This document shows positions 7,572 to 16,237 of a stretch of DNA of 33,484 nucleotides, piece by piece (the stretch's first letter is position 1; every line of letters starts with the position of its first letter). Both the position numbers and the translations under genes were made by a program. The notes under the pieces are model-generated. The model made no database searches. It was given only the letters and a program-made list of their open reading frames with translations, and was not told the DNA's origin. The stretch comes from Hymenobacter terrenus (lineage in GTDB: Bacteria; Bacteroidota; Bacteroidia; Cytophagales; Hymenobacteraceae), in assembly GCF_000972495.1 (NCBI RefSeq), contig NZ_LATM01000038.1:1-33484 (forward strand), given 5' to 3'.

Positions 7572-8327
7572 TTGAATATCACCCAGCTCCGCCGCCAGCT
7601 CGACGCTCAATACGAGCGCTACAACCGCCCGGAATTCATTGCCAACGACCCTATTCAGATTCCGCACCGCTTCACTCGCCGGCAGGATGTGGAAATCAGT
7701 GCGTTGTTTGCGGCGCTGCTGGCCTGGGGGCAGCGGCCCACCATCATCAACAAGTGTAATGAGCTGCTGCGTCGCATGGACGACGCGCCGTATCAGTTCG
7801 TGACCCAGCACCAGGATGAGGATTTGAAGCGCCTGCTGGGCTTTTGCCACCGCACTTTTTGCGATACCGATTTGCTGTATTTCGTGCATTTCCTGCGCGA
7901 CTGGTACCGGCAGCACGACTCCCTGGAAACCGCGTTTCTGGTGGGCCACACGCAGCGGGAGCGCCTCGAAAACTTCCACGTCCGCTTCTTCAGCCTGCCC
8001 GATGCGCCCCAGCGCACCCGCAAGCACGTGGCCACACCGGCCCGCAAGTCGGCCTGCAAGCGCGTGAACATGTACCTGCGCTGGCTGGTGCGCCGCGATG
8101 ACAACGGCGTCGATTTCGGCCTCTGGACCCGCCTCTCGCCCGCCGACCTCATCATGCCCATCGACTTGCACGTCGAGCGCCAGGCCCGCCCGCTGGGCCT
8201 GCTCACCCGCAAGCTGGTGGACTGGCAGGCGGCGGAGGAGCTGACGGCCAACCTGCGCAAGCTCGACCCCACCGACCCCGTGAAGTACGACTTCGCGCTG
8301 TTTGGGGCCGGGGTGGATAAAGAATAG
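7572..8327 (+). CDS. TIGR02757 (DUF2400) family protein
   Basis: A 251-residue cytoplasmic protein of the TIGR02757 family, known in Bacteroidota and a few other groups, with no established function that I can state. Typical blocks are seen: PIQIPHRFTRRQDVEISALFAA near residue 27, LLAWGQRP, FCHRTFCDTDLLYF, KSACKRVNMYLRWLVR and LIMPIDLHV. The last two, a basic helix followed by P-x-D-x-H, recall the layout of helix-hairpin-helix DNA glycosylases, but that is only an impression. TTG at 7572 is the start; there is no ATG in a useful position. Its stop is 14 bases before the next gene, so the two may be one operon. Confidence 0.88.
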   Translation: MNITQLRRQLDAQYERYNRPEFIANDPIQIPHRFTRRQDVEISALFAALLAWGQRPTIINKCNELLRRMDDAPYQFVTQHQDEDLKRLLGFCHRTFCDTDLLYFVHFLRDWYRQHDSLETAFLVGHTQRERLENFHVRFFSLPDAPQRTRKHVATPARKSACKRVNMYLRWLVRRDDNGVDFGLWTRLSPADLIMPIDLHVERQARPLGLLTRKLVDWQAAEELTANLRKLDPTDPVKYDFALFGAGVDKE

Positions 8328-8341
8328 CACTCAGCCCTGCC

Positions 8342-8830
8342 ATGGAAAATCAATTCCGCTTGCGGCTCACCAAAACCTCCACCCTGGCCAGGACCTTCGG
8401 GGTGGTGGCGAATCTGGCCTTGTTTCTGGGTTTCGGCTGGCTTATCATGAACCGGCAGGTGTCGACGGGGCGCCTGATGGCCATCATGATTCCCGCTGCG
8501 GTAGTGGTGTACCTGCTGGGCCGACTATGGCTGACTTACGACGCCCTGGTGACCGTGGAAGCCAACCGACTGCTGGTGCAGCCTCTGAAAAGGCAGGCGG
8601 CAACCGTTATTTCGTTTAGTGAGGTGGAGTCTTTTTCGTTGGAAAAGACCCGCAAGACTGAGCTGCTGAGCTTCAAGCTCACCGATGGTACCACTCGGGA
8701 ATTAGACGGCATCATGAGTGCCGACGACACATTCGCCGATTTCGTGCGTGCCATGGAGCAAGCCGCCGCGCAGTATCAGGCCCGGCATCCGGCCTTCATG
8801 GCGCGGGGCGCGGGCTTTGCCGCCGCATAG
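8342..8830 (+). CDS. Small membrane protein with PH-like cytoplasmic domain
   Basis: A 162-residue protein of unknown function. Two membrane segments lie at about residues 17-35 (VVANLALFLGFGWLIM) and 43-62 (MAIMIPAAVVVYLLGRLWL). The rest is soluble and looks like the beta-rich bacterial PH-type domain (ALVTVEANRLLVQ, ISFSEVESFSLEK, LLSFKLTDGTTREL), ending in a helix (FADFVRAMEQAAAQ). This is the usual two-helix plus PH layout of many uncharacterised Bacteroidota proteins. It starts 14 bases after the TIGR02757 gene and is probably co-transcribed. Confidence 0.8.
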   Translation: MENQFRLRLTKTSTLARTFGVVANLALFLGFGWLIMNRQVSTGRLMAIMIPAAVVVYLLGRLWLTYDALVTVEANRLLVQPLKRQAATVISFSEVESFSLEKTRKTELLSFKLTDGTTRELDGIMSADDTFADFVRAMEQAAAQYQARHPAFMARGAGFAAA

Positions 8831-8866
8831 TGAGGGGGCGTACCCGTTGGAATCTACTGGGTACGA

Positions 8867-9268
8867 TTAACTGGCTACTGGCTGGGGGCCGGCTACCACC
8901 ACTAGCAGCGCATCCTCGGCGGTGCGGGTGAGGCGGTGATAGAAGAACCGGCCCCGCCGCTCGCGCAGCGTGAGGCCGCGCGTGAACAGCTCCAGCGCCA
9001 TGCGCGAGCCCGCCCGCCAGCCCAGGCCCGCGGCGGCTTGCAGCTGCTCGGTATCCAGCTCGGGGTGCTCCATCAGGGCCACCAGCATGCGGGCGAGGCG
9101 CAGGTGAGTGCGGGCATCGCGCACGCCCTGGGGTGGCAGCAGCCACGCCTGAATGCGGGCCAGCACGGCGGCCGGCTCCTGGCTGGGTGGTGGGGGTGGC
9201 GCGTCGCGCTCGATGAGGCGCTGGGCAAAGCGGGCGGCCAGGGTATCGGCAGCGGAGGGAGGTAGCAT
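8867..9268 (-). CDS. Small protein of unknown function, possibly winged-helix
   Basis: I do not recognise this gene. From ATG 9266-9268 it gives 133 residues: a helix (AADTLAARFAQRLIE), a run of five prolines, then helical segments (THLRLARMLVALME, LDTEQLQAAAGLGW, SRMALELFTRGL) and a beta-hairpin-like end (LRERRGRFFYHRLT). The helix-helix-hairpin pattern could be a winged-helix DNA-binding fold, but no family motif is clear. The frame stays open upstream to 9607; that extension consists of a heptad pattern ([KRE]-A every seven residues) produced by the 21-bp repeat array, so I doubt it is translated. Convergent with the gene at 8342. Confidence 0.55.
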   Translation of the reverse strand: MLPPSAADTLAARFAQRLIERDAPPPPPSQEPAAVLARIQAWLLPPQGVRDARTHLRLARMLVALMEHPELDTEQLQAAAGLGWRAGSRMALELFTRGLTLRERRGRFFYHRLTRTAEDALLVVVAGPQPVAS

Positions 9269-9317
9269 GGCAGGCAAGCGAAATAAGAGGAACGCGGGGC
9301 TGAAGATAAGCATAACT

Positions 9318-9548
9318 GCCTCGCGGCCTTCAATCACGGCCCTGGTAATGACCAGCAATGCCTCCTTTGATGCTAAAAAGGCCTTAATGTATATGGACTT
9401 AGCCTTATTTCTTGTTATAAAGGCCCTAAGCAGAGCAAGTAAAGTTCTAGTTGTGTAGATAAAAGCCTTAGTGGCTACAGTAGTGGCCTTCCTCTTGGTG
9501 GGTATAGCCTTAGTGGGCCCAGTCGCGGCCTTGGTGGGGGCCGGAGAA
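9318..9548. repeat. Degenerate tandem array with exact 21-bp period
   Basis: Eleven consecutive units start at 9318, 9339, 9360, 9381, 9402, 9423, 9444, 9465, 9486, 9507 and 9528. Each begins with GCC followed by two pyrimidines, usually TT (unit 9444 has GTTCT). Position 8 is T in 9 of 11 units and position 16 is always a purine. The remaining bases differ freely between units. The spacing never slips. The array lies between the start of the minus gene at 9268 and mutS2 at 9683 and is richer in AT than its surroundings. Confidence 0.85.
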
Positions 9549-9682
9549 GGTGCGCTGGGGGCGAGAGGTAGCTCGCGCGAGAGACATACAAGAGATAAAC
9601 AACTCATAATGTCGGCGAATCTTCCCGCCCTATCTGCTGTTTACCTTCGTACCTTATTCTGAAATACCGAAAGACTACTTTC

Positions 9683-12127
9683 TTGCTCTTACCCCAACAC
9701 TTCGAACAAAAAATCGGCTTTACAACCCTGCGCGAGCAGCTCGAAGCCAACTGCCTTTCGGCCCTGGGCCGGCAGTACGTGGCGCGCATGGAGTTCCAGA
9801 CCAAGCACGAGCCCCTGCTGAAACTGCTGCAACAGGCCGACGAATTCGCCTACCTGCTGCGCGCCGGGGCCGATTTCCCGGCCTCGCACTACCACGACGC
9901 CAAGGTGCACCTGAAGCGGGCGGCCCTGCCCGGCGCCTTCCTCGACGTCGCCGCGTTTTTTGAGGTGAAGATGAGCCTGCGCACCATCCGCCAGGCCCTC
10001 AGCTTCTTTACCGAGGCCGACCCTGGCCTGTACCCCACGCTGCGCCTGCTGGGTATTGGCATCCAGGTCGACCGCAACCTGCTGGCGGCTATGGACAAAG
10101 TAGTGGACGATGACGGCGCCGTGCGCGACGATGCCTCGCCGCTGCTCCGCCAGATTCGGCAGGAGCTGATAGCCCGGCAGGGCCAGCTGCGGCGGCAGAT
10201 TGCCGGCATCCTGCGCCACGCCAAAACCGAGGGCTGGATTCCCGGCGACGCCGAGCCCACCATCCGGGGCGGGCGCCTGGTGCTGCCCGTCATTGCCGAG
10301 CACAAGCGCAAGGTGAAGGGCCTGATTCACGACGAATCGGCCTCGGGCCAAACGGTGTACATTGAGCCGGAAGCCGTTTTTGAGCTGAATAACGACATCA
10401 AGGACCTCGATAACGCCTACCAGCGCGAGCTGATTCGCATCCTCACAGCCCTCACCGACCAGCTGCGTCCGCACATTCCGGACCTGCGCAAAGCCTATTC
10501 CTACCTGGGGTTGATTGACTTTATCAGGGCCAAAGCCCGGTTGGCCGTCACGCTCGACTGCCGCCTGCCGCTGCTGCACAACAAGCCCCTGCTGAAGTGG
10601 GAAAAAGTGCGTCACCCGCTGCTCCAGCTGGCCTTCGCCCAGCACAAGCGCGACAGCGGCGACGCCCGGGAAGTGGTGCCGCTCGACCTGGAGCTGAACC
10701 ACGAGCAGCGCGTCCTCGTCATTTCGGGCCCGAACGCGGGCGGCAAGTCGGTGGCCCTGAAAACCGTGGGCCTCGTGCAGTTCATGCTGCAAATGGGCCT
10801 GCTCATTCCCTGCGCCGACAACTCCGAGGCCGGCGTCTTCGAGGATATTTTCCTCGACATCGGCGACGAGCAAAGCCTGGAAAACGACCTGTCGACCTAC
10901 TCCTCGCACTTGCTGGCCATGAAGCAGTTTATGCTGCTGGCCGGCAAGAAAAGCCTGGTTTTGATTGACGAATTCGGCACCGGCACCGAGCCCAGCCTGG
11001 GCGGTGCCATCGCCGAAGCCGTGCTCGACCAGCTGAACCGGGCCCGCGTGTACGGCGTCATCACCACGCACTACACCAACCTGAAGAACTTCGCCGAGCG
11101 CACCCCGCACCTCGTGAACGGCGCCATGCGCTACGACCCGGAGCGCCTGCAACCGCTCTACCGCCTCGAAGTGGGCAAGCCGGGCTCGTCGTTTGCCATC
11201 GAAATTGCCCGAAAAATCGGCCTGCCCAAGGAAGTGGTGGAGCGGGCCTCGCAGCTCGTCGGCAAGGATAAAATTCGGTACGACCGCCTGCTCGAAGGCC
11301 TCGAGAAGGAGAAAACCGAGCTCGAACAACGCACCGCCGAGGCCGCCAAAGCCGAAAAGCGCCTCAAGCGCGCCGCCCAGGAATACCAGGACCTCAAGCA
11401 GCACATCGAGGATACCCGCCTCGAAACCCTGCGCACCGCCAAGCAGCAAGCCAAGGCCCTGCTGGTAAATACTAATCAGCAAATCGAGGCCACCATCGGC
11501 GAAATCCGCCGCGGCCAGGCCGATAAGGAAATCAACAAAAAGGCCCGCGAGAAGCTCGACACCTTCGTGCGCACCGAGCTGCAAATCGAGCCGCCCAAGC
11601 CCAAAGCCACCCGCGAGCGCGCCGAAACCGGCGGCCTCCAGCCCGGCGATAAAGTGGCCCTGTTTGGCCAGGACGGCTACGGCGAGGTGGTGAGCGTGAA
11701 AGGCAAAACCGCCGAAGTCATGTTCGGCGGGATGAAAACCCTGACCAAAATCAGCCAGCTCGAAAAGCTGGGCCGGGCCGAAATCCGCGAGCGGGAGCAG
11801 GCCGCCAAGGCCAAAGCCGGCAAGCTCGGCGGCGGTGGCGCGAGCGGCGGCAACAGTGTCAACATCACCGACCGCATGGCCGGCTTCAGCCCCACGCTCG
11901 ACCTCCGCGGCGAGCGGGCCGAAGACGCCCTCACCAAAACCATGAGCTTCGTCGACGACGCCGTGATGCTGGGCATGCCGGAAATCAAGTTTCTGCACGG
12001 CCGCGGCAACGGCGTGCTGCGCCAGGTAGTGCGCGACTACCTGCGCTCCCAACGCGCCGTGGCCAGCGTGGCCGACGAGCACGCCGATAGGGGCGGCGAC
12101 GGCGTGACCATTGCCGTGCTCAAGTAA
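9683..12127 (+). CDS. mutS2: Endonuclease MutS2
   Basis: An 814-residue cytoplasmic DNA-binding ATPase of the MutS2 family. Family members act in recombination control, and homologs also act in rescue of collided ribosomes. Residues 1-340 hold the MutS core and clamp region (HFEQKIGFTTLREQL at the start). Walker A is GPNAGGKS at about 349-356, the D-loop region is QSLENDLSTYSSHL, and Walker B is LVLIDEFGTGTEP near 424-436. A long Glu/Lys-rich coiled coil follows (about 530-640), then a KOW-like segment (GDKVALFGQDGYGEV). The C-terminal Smr nuclease domain (about 739-814) has LDLRGERAEDAL and HGRGNGVLRQ. TTG at 9683 is the only start that keeps the family N-terminus. A 21-bp-stem terminator overlaps its stop codon. 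Confidence 0.96.
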   Translation: MLLPQHFEQKIGFTTLREQLEANCLSALGRQYVARMEFQTKHEPLLKLLQQADEFAYLLRAGADFPASHYHDAKVHLKRAALPGAFLDVAAFFEVKMSLRTIRQALSFFTEADPGLYPTLRLLGIGIQVDRNLLAAMDKVVDDDGAVRDDASPLLRQIRQELIARQGQLRRQIAGILRHAKTEGWIPGDAEPTIRGGRLVLPVIAEHKRKVKGLIHDESASGQTVYIEPEAVFELNNDIKDLDNAYQRELIRILTALTDQLRPHIPDLRKAYSYLGLIDFIRAKARLAVTLDCRLPLLHNKPLLKWEKVRHPLLQLAFAQHKRDSGDAREVVPLDLELNHEQRVLVISGPNAGGKSVALKTVGLVQFMLQMGLLIPCADNSEAGVFEDIFLDIGDEQSLENDLSTYSSHLLAMKQFMLLAGKKSLVLIDEFGTGTEPSLGGAIAEAVLDQLNRARVYGVITTHYTNLKNFAERTPHLVNGAMRYDPERLQPLYRLEVGKPGSSFAIEIARKIGLPKEVVERASQLVGKDKIRYDRLLEGLEKEKTELEQRTAEAAKAEKRLKRAAQEYQDLKQHIEDTRLETLRTAKQQAKALLVNTNQQIEATIGEIRRGQADKEINKKAREKLDTFVRTELQIEPPKPKATRERAETGGLQPGDKVALFGQDGYGEVVSVKGKTAEVMFGGMKTLTKISQLEKLGRAEIREREQAAKAKAGKLGGGGASGGNSVNITDRMAGFSPTLDLRGERAEDALTKTMSFVDDAVMLGMPEIKFLHGRGNGVLRQVVRDYLRSQRAVASVADEHADRGGDGVTIAVLK

Positions 12128-12177
12128 AGCAATAAGGGCGGGCCAGTACCGAAGTGCTGGCCCGCCCTTATTGCTTT
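12126..12177 (+). terminator. Terminator-like hairpin overlapping the mutS2 stop
   Basis: A perfect 21-bp inverted repeat (12126-12146 with 12157-12177) surrounds a 10-base loop. The left arm begins inside the mutS2 TAA codon. The stem is very GC-rich in its inner half. There is only a short T-run, so it may act as a terminator or as a transcript-end stabiliser. Confidence 0.75.
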
Positions 12178-12239
12178 CGAGTGCTTCATAGCGGTTACTT
12201 TGGTGGCCCCGCCGCCGCGGATTCACTCAATAACCACCA

Positions 12240-13061
12240 ATGGACAAGCCGCAGCAAGCGTACGACATCGAATTCTCGGATACCGGTGACCAGGCCCACG
12301 GCTGGTGCTACGGCCAGCCCGTGGGCCTAAGCTCCGCCCAATGGCCCCGCAGCCGCGTAAACGGCCTTCCGATGGCGCACATTTTCACCTGTCTGGTGCC
12401 GCCGGATTATCGAACCGAAGGTGAAAGCCGGGTGGCTATTTCCCTGTTTCAGGCCGATGACCACGTGGCCGACGAGGTGAGCGGAGTAGCCGAAGTGCTG
12501 GAGGGCGAGCTGCCACCGGAAACCGACCCGGCCGCCGGGCCTTTTGGGGAATCATTACGGACTTACGCCCAGGAAAAGCACCCGCAGGAACAGTATTTCG
12601 AGGATTTGATAGGCGGCGGCTGGGCAATGGTCTGGCTGACCGAGCCAGAATTTCGGTCCGCGCCGACCGCAATACCAGATGCGGCCGTGGCCATATTTCC
12701 CGGCTACGATAGCACCGACGGCACGAGCGTATATGAGCACAACCAGCCCGCCGAGTATGTGCAGCTAGTGGCCCGGCCCTACGACCCCAACGTGGGCAAG
12801 CCCCTCGAAGACTTTCCCGATAAAGAAGCGGCCGACGCCTACATCCCCTTGTTCAGTGCCCAATCGGAAGCACTGGGTTTCGACAAGCTTTTCTGGGGCA
12901 AGACCCACTTTGGGGGCACGGCTTCTCCCTGCCAGGGCGTGCCGGCGTTCAGCCCCTTCTACGTTGAGTTCGACGAAATATTCGGCGGTGCCAACCTCGG
13001 TGGGGATGGAGTGGCCCAAATAGACCTGCTGAACAAGGAGCTTAATTGGGCTTGTGGGTAG
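12240..13061 (+). CDS. Hypothetical protein
   Basis: A 273-residue cytoplasmic protein with no signal peptide or membrane segment and an acidic composition. I do not recognise a named family with confidence. Visible blocks are WPRSRVNGLPMAHIFTCLVP at about residues 36-55, a central acidic and proline-rich stretch, and a C-terminal GKTHFGGTASPCQGVPAF followed by FGGANLGGDGVAQIDLL. The layout (an early GLPM-H-type block, and a late G-F/GGDGVAQI block that could be read as a substrate- or water-binding core) vaguely recalls DUF1963/YwqG-type proteins; this is weak. ATG at 12240 follows the mutS2 hairpin by 62 bases and the gene stands alone. Confidence 0.75.
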   Translation: MDKPQQAYDIEFSDTGDQAHGWCYGQPVGLSSAQWPRSRVNGLPMAHIFTCLVPPDYRTEGESRVAISLFQADDHVADEVSGVAEVLEGELPPETDPAAGPFGESLRTYAQEKHPQEQYFEDLIGGGWAMVWLTEPEFRSAPTAIPDAAVAIFPGYDSTDGTSVYEHNQPAEYVQLVARPYDPNVGKPLEDFPDKEAADAYIPLFSAQSEALGFDKLFWGKTHFGGTASPCQGVPAFSPFYVEFDEIFGGANLGGDGVAQIDLLNKELNWACG

Positions 13062-13374
13062 CATCGCAATGGGGCAGCGTTAAGAGAGAGCTCAGGTAGG
13101 TAATGATACCCCCATCCAGTGGCTGGTTCTGGGAGTCAAGGTGCTTTCTACTTCGGTGTAGAATTAGAAGTGAAAAGCTCGGCATCCTCTTTCGACTTAT
13201 TCGCTAAGTCTTGCTCCTACTTGGAAGATGCAATAGAGCGGTTTCGAAGTTGGGGTAAGAATATGCCTTGAATAATCCGGACTTTGCTACTATCCTAATT
13301 ATTAAAGCGTAAACTGAACTATCTTACACACAGCAATCCGCCTTACTGCTCCACTTCAATCGACTTTATTCCGT
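13062..13374. other. Gene-free stretch
   Basis: About 310 bases with no open frame of note, no clear hairpin and no repeat of the families described here. Its right half (13250-13370) becomes AT-rich and should hold the promoter of the secreted beta-helix gene, but I cannot point to a convincing -33/-7 pair. Confidence 0.5.
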
Positions 13375-15705
13375 ATGAAAAGCAACTCTCCTCTTTCCTG
13401 CTACGCGCTGCTGCTGGCCCTTGGCCTGACTCATCCGGCGTTGGCGACCGATTACTACGTGTCGGCGACAGGTAGTGATGCTAACGCTGGCACCCCCTTG
13501 GGCAGCGCCTGGCGCAACGCCAGCAAGGCGAATACTTTCACGTTTAAACCCGGCGACCGGCTGCTGTTTGAGGGTGGCAAGACCTTCGCGGGCCCAGTGC
13601 GTCTAACGGCCACCGACGGCGGCGTGGTCAGCAATCCAGTGGAAGTGGGCTCCTACGGCAGCGGCCGCGCCATCATCGACGGCGGGGCGGGCTCAGGGCT
13701 CAGCATCGTGGGGGTCACCGGCATCAAGGTCGGTAATTTGAATTTCGTGGGGCTGGGCCGCAAAACCGGTAATAAGGGCGGCACTGGGGTTTCACTGTCC
13801 GGCACGGTTGGCGCAGTGGTTGACCAAGTAGACGCGAGCGGGTTTCAGCGCGCGGGCATTGATGTTTATAACAGCACCGATGTGCGCCTGACGAATATCT
13901 ACGCCTACGACAATGGCTACGCTGGCATCACGGCCTACGGCTTGACGAATGCCTACGTGGGGTACTGCCGGGCCATCAGCAACCCCGGTGACCCCACCAT
14001 CACTAATAATCACAGCGGCAACGGCATTGTGGTGTCGGGCAAAAAAATTACCATTGAGTACTGCGAAGCGGCCGACAATGGCTTCGACATGCAGCAGGTG
14101 AATTCGAATGGTCCGGTTGGCATCTGGTGCTTCGATGCCGACCAAGTAATCATTCAGTATTGCATTGCGCACAATAACAAGAGTCCCAAAGCCGACGGCG
14201 GGGGCTTCGACCTCGACGGGGGCGTGACCAACTCGGTGGTGCAGTACAACTACGCCTACGAAAATAAGAACTACGGCTACCTGGCTTGGGAATACGGCTC
14301 CACCACGAAGTGGACCGGCAATACGTTTCGCTACAACATCAGCGTCAACAATTCTGGTCCGGGCTTGCTGCTGGGTACCAGTGGCGGGCAGGGTGTTAGC
14401 AACTGCCAGGTGTATCACAACTTGTTCTATAATACTGCCTACCCGGCCGTAGGTCAGTACGGCGGAGCCAGCAACTTCAGCTTTCGCAACAACATCTTTG
14501 TCGGGCCTAGCTCCGCCAGCCTCGTGGCCACGGTAAGCGGCCTGACCTACCAGGCCAATGACTATTGGTTTACCAACGGGGGCTTCAACGTGGGCGGCTA
14601 TGGCAGCCTGGCGGCCTGGGCCAATGCTACGGGCCAGGAAAAGGTCAACGGTGCGCTGGTGGGCCTCAATGCTGACCCCAAGCTCTTCAACCCCGCCAAC
14701 TACGAGCGGCTGACCGACCCTACCAAACTGCCGACCCTCACGGCCTTTCTGCTGCAAGCCGGCTCGCCGGTAGTTGACAAGGGCCTGAACCTGCAAACCG
14801 CTTTTGGCATCGACCCCGGTACCCGCGACTTCTATGGCAACGCCATACCCGCCGGCAGCGGTGTCGACATGGGAGCACAGGAAGTAACTGGGACCACGAC
14901 GCCATTGCCACCCACAACCAGTTCCAACCTGGCGACCAATCCGAGCTTCGAAGCTGATGCGGCCGCCATGCAGGCCCCCGTGCGGTGGAATACCTGGGCC
15001 GGCAGCGCCGGTACCGACGCGGACGCGGACTACACCGAAACCAATGGTGGCGCCCGCACCGGCACCTACCACGGCACCCACTACAAAACCAGTAATTATG
15101 AGGTGTATACTTCTCAAGTAGCTGCCGGACTGACCAATGGTTTGTACACGCTGCGGGCCTGGGTGAAGAGTAGCGGGGGCCAAACCCACGCCCTACTGCT
15201 GGCCAAGAACTATGGTGGTGCGCAGCTCTCCGTTACGCCCGCTACCACATCGGGCGGCATCAGCGGGGCCTGGCAGCAGGTGGAGGTCCGCAACATCAAC
15301 GTCACCAACGGGCAGTGCGAGTTCGGTTTCTACTCCTACGCTACTGGCGGGAAGTGGCTGTTTTTCGATGACGTCGAACTCATCAAGCAAGCACCGAGAG
15401 CGGCGCGGCTAACGACCAGCACGTCGGCCCGGGCTCAGCTGGGAGCATCGGCCAATTTTGAGAGTTGGCCCAACCCCGTGCAGGATAAGCTGACCGTGAG
15501 CTACCCCAGCCCCCTGCTGCAACCGCTGGAGTTACGCGTGTTCAGCCAAACCGGCCAACTGGTGCTGCACCAGCAGCAGGCGCTCGTGCCGGGGGCCAAT
15601 GTGTTTTCCCTATCCACGAGCACGCTCAGCCCGGGCCTGTACCTGCTGCAAACCAGCGCCGGGGAGCGGGTGCAGCATCAGCGCCTGCACGTGGCCCGTC
15701 CCTAA
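13375..15705 (+). CDS. Secreted right-handed beta-helix protein with T9SS sorting domain
   Basis: A 776-residue exported protein. Residues 1-24 form a signal peptide (hydrophobic LLLALGLTHPALA). Residues about 25-505 start with YYVSATGSDANAGT and continue with repeated N-Y/I-x-V turns (VRLTNIYAYDNGYAGI, VIIQYCIAHNN, VVQYNYAYEN), the mark of parallel beta-helix polysaccharide lyases and related enzymes. It ends with the usual DFYGN...VDMGAQE block. Residues about 516-674 look like a carbohydrate-binding jelly roll (NLATNPSFEAD, WLFFDDVEL). Residues about 693-776 (SWPNPVQDKLTVSY, LRVFSQTGQLV, LSPGLYLLQT) are a type A T9SS C-terminal sorting domain, so the protein is carried across the outer membrane and fixed on or released from the surface. 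The substrate is unknown, probably an acidic glycan. Confidence 0.9.
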   Translation: MKSNSPLSCYALLLALGLTHPALATDYYVSATGSDANAGTPLGSAWRNASKANTFTFKPGDRLLFEGGKTFAGPVRLTATDGGVVSNPVEVGSYGSGRAIIDGGAGSGLSIVGVTGIKVGNLNFVGLGRKTGNKGGTGVSLSGTVGAVVDQVDASGFQRAGIDVYNSTDVRLTNIYAYDNGYAGITAYGLTNAYVGYCRAISNPGDPTITNNHSGNGIVVSGKKITIEYCEAADNGFDMQQVNSNGPVGIWCFDADQVIIQYCIAHNNKSPKADGGGFDLDGGVTNSVVQYNYAYENKNYGYLAWEYGSTTKWTGNTFRYNISVNNSGPGLLLGTSGGQGVSNCQVYHNLFYNTAYPAVGQYGGASNFSFRNNIFVGPSSASLVATVSGLTYQANDYWFTNGGFNVGGYGSLAAWANATGQEKVNGALVGLNADPKLFNPANYERLTDPTKLPTLTAFLLQAGSPVVDKGLNLQTAFGIDPGTRDFYGNAIPAGSGVDMGAQEVTGTTTPLPPTTSSNLATNPSFEADAAAMQAPVRWNTWAGSAGTDADADYTETNGGARTGTYHGTHYKTSNYEVYTSQVAAGLTNGLYTLRAWVKSSGGQTHALLLAKNYGGAQLSVTPATTSGGISGAWQQVEVRNINVTNGQCEFGFYSYATGGKWLFFDDVELIKQAPRAARLTTSTSARAQLGASANFESWPNPVQDKLTVSYPSPLLQPLELRVFSQTGQLVLHQQQALVPGANVFSLSTSTLSPGLYLLQTSAGERVQHQRLHVARP

Positions 15706-16237
15706 GGTCGTCCTTCCCGGCTTGGCCGGGTCCCCAAGCTGGGAATAAAGAATGTCGCTCAAGGCCCACTGGCCGCTCCTTTCGCCAGATTCCATTGTGG
15801 CAACTTGCGCACCATGGTTCTTGCTTGTCAGGTCGCCCTCGGAGCTTGCTTGTCTCTCCCACGGCGCATTTTATGCGGTTGACTCACGCTTGGAGCAATT
15901 GGGGGTAGTGTACCGTAGCGCGAACTACAAAGTTCGCGCTACGGTACACTACCCCCAATTGCTTTAGAGGATTAATAGGAAGCTGCTGAAGGTAGCTACC
16001 ATTGGTGTATGTGGAAGCTCATGCCTACTTATTAAGTAGTTCGAATGGGGAATGTAGGAGAGGAGGTTTGAGTATTTAATAAGACTAGTTGTATTGAAGC
16101 TTTGAATTACAAAGTTCTTTAACATACATTTGTTCTGCCCGCTGGCTCTCTGGTTTGACAACGTCTGCGCGGTGCAGAAAAACCAAGTCTACTTTCATTA
16201 TTAGCCTCTTACGACTGGTTAGCACCAGTTTCAATCA
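15706..16237. other. 532-base gene-free stretch
   Basis: It holds a 12-bp imperfect hairpin right after the T9SS gene (15714-15745, one mismatch, no T-run, weak terminator) and the 33-bp-arm perfect palindrome at 15894-15963. After that comes AT-rich DNA (15965-16140) that probably carries the promoter of the MSEP-CTERM gene. Short open frames here look random. Confidence 0.6.
15894..15963. repeat. Perfect 33-bp-arm palindrome containing an R1 core
   Basis: Arms 15894-15926 and 15931-15963 are exact inverted copies around the 4-base loop ACAA. The inner part (GTAGCGCGAACT and its partner) is the R1 repeat found again at 27532-27624. The outer 21 bp of each arm (AGCAATTGGGGGTAGTGTAC plus one C) are not seen elsewhere in the window. 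Confidence 0.95.

Noticed and set aside
9318..9548. CRISPR array for the regularly spaced units
   Set aside because: The kept core is about 5 bases and the period 21 bases, far too short for CRISPR repeats and spacers.
9689..12226. An 845-residue open frame antisense to mutS2
   Set aside because: It mirrors the GC-rich third positions of mutS2, has a Gly/His/Val/Leu-rich shadow composition and no family motif, and runs through the terminator hairpin.
13792..15189. A 465-residue minus-strand frame inside the beta-helix gene
   Set aside because: Its Val/Ala/Gly-rich sequence is the complement of the beta-helix repeats; the plus-strand gene has a signal peptide and a T9SS tail.
15752..15967. 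Small frame at 15752 ending in ANYKVRAT-type residues
   Set aside because: The end is simply the translated R1 palindrome, and the same residues appear wherever R1 is read in this frame.
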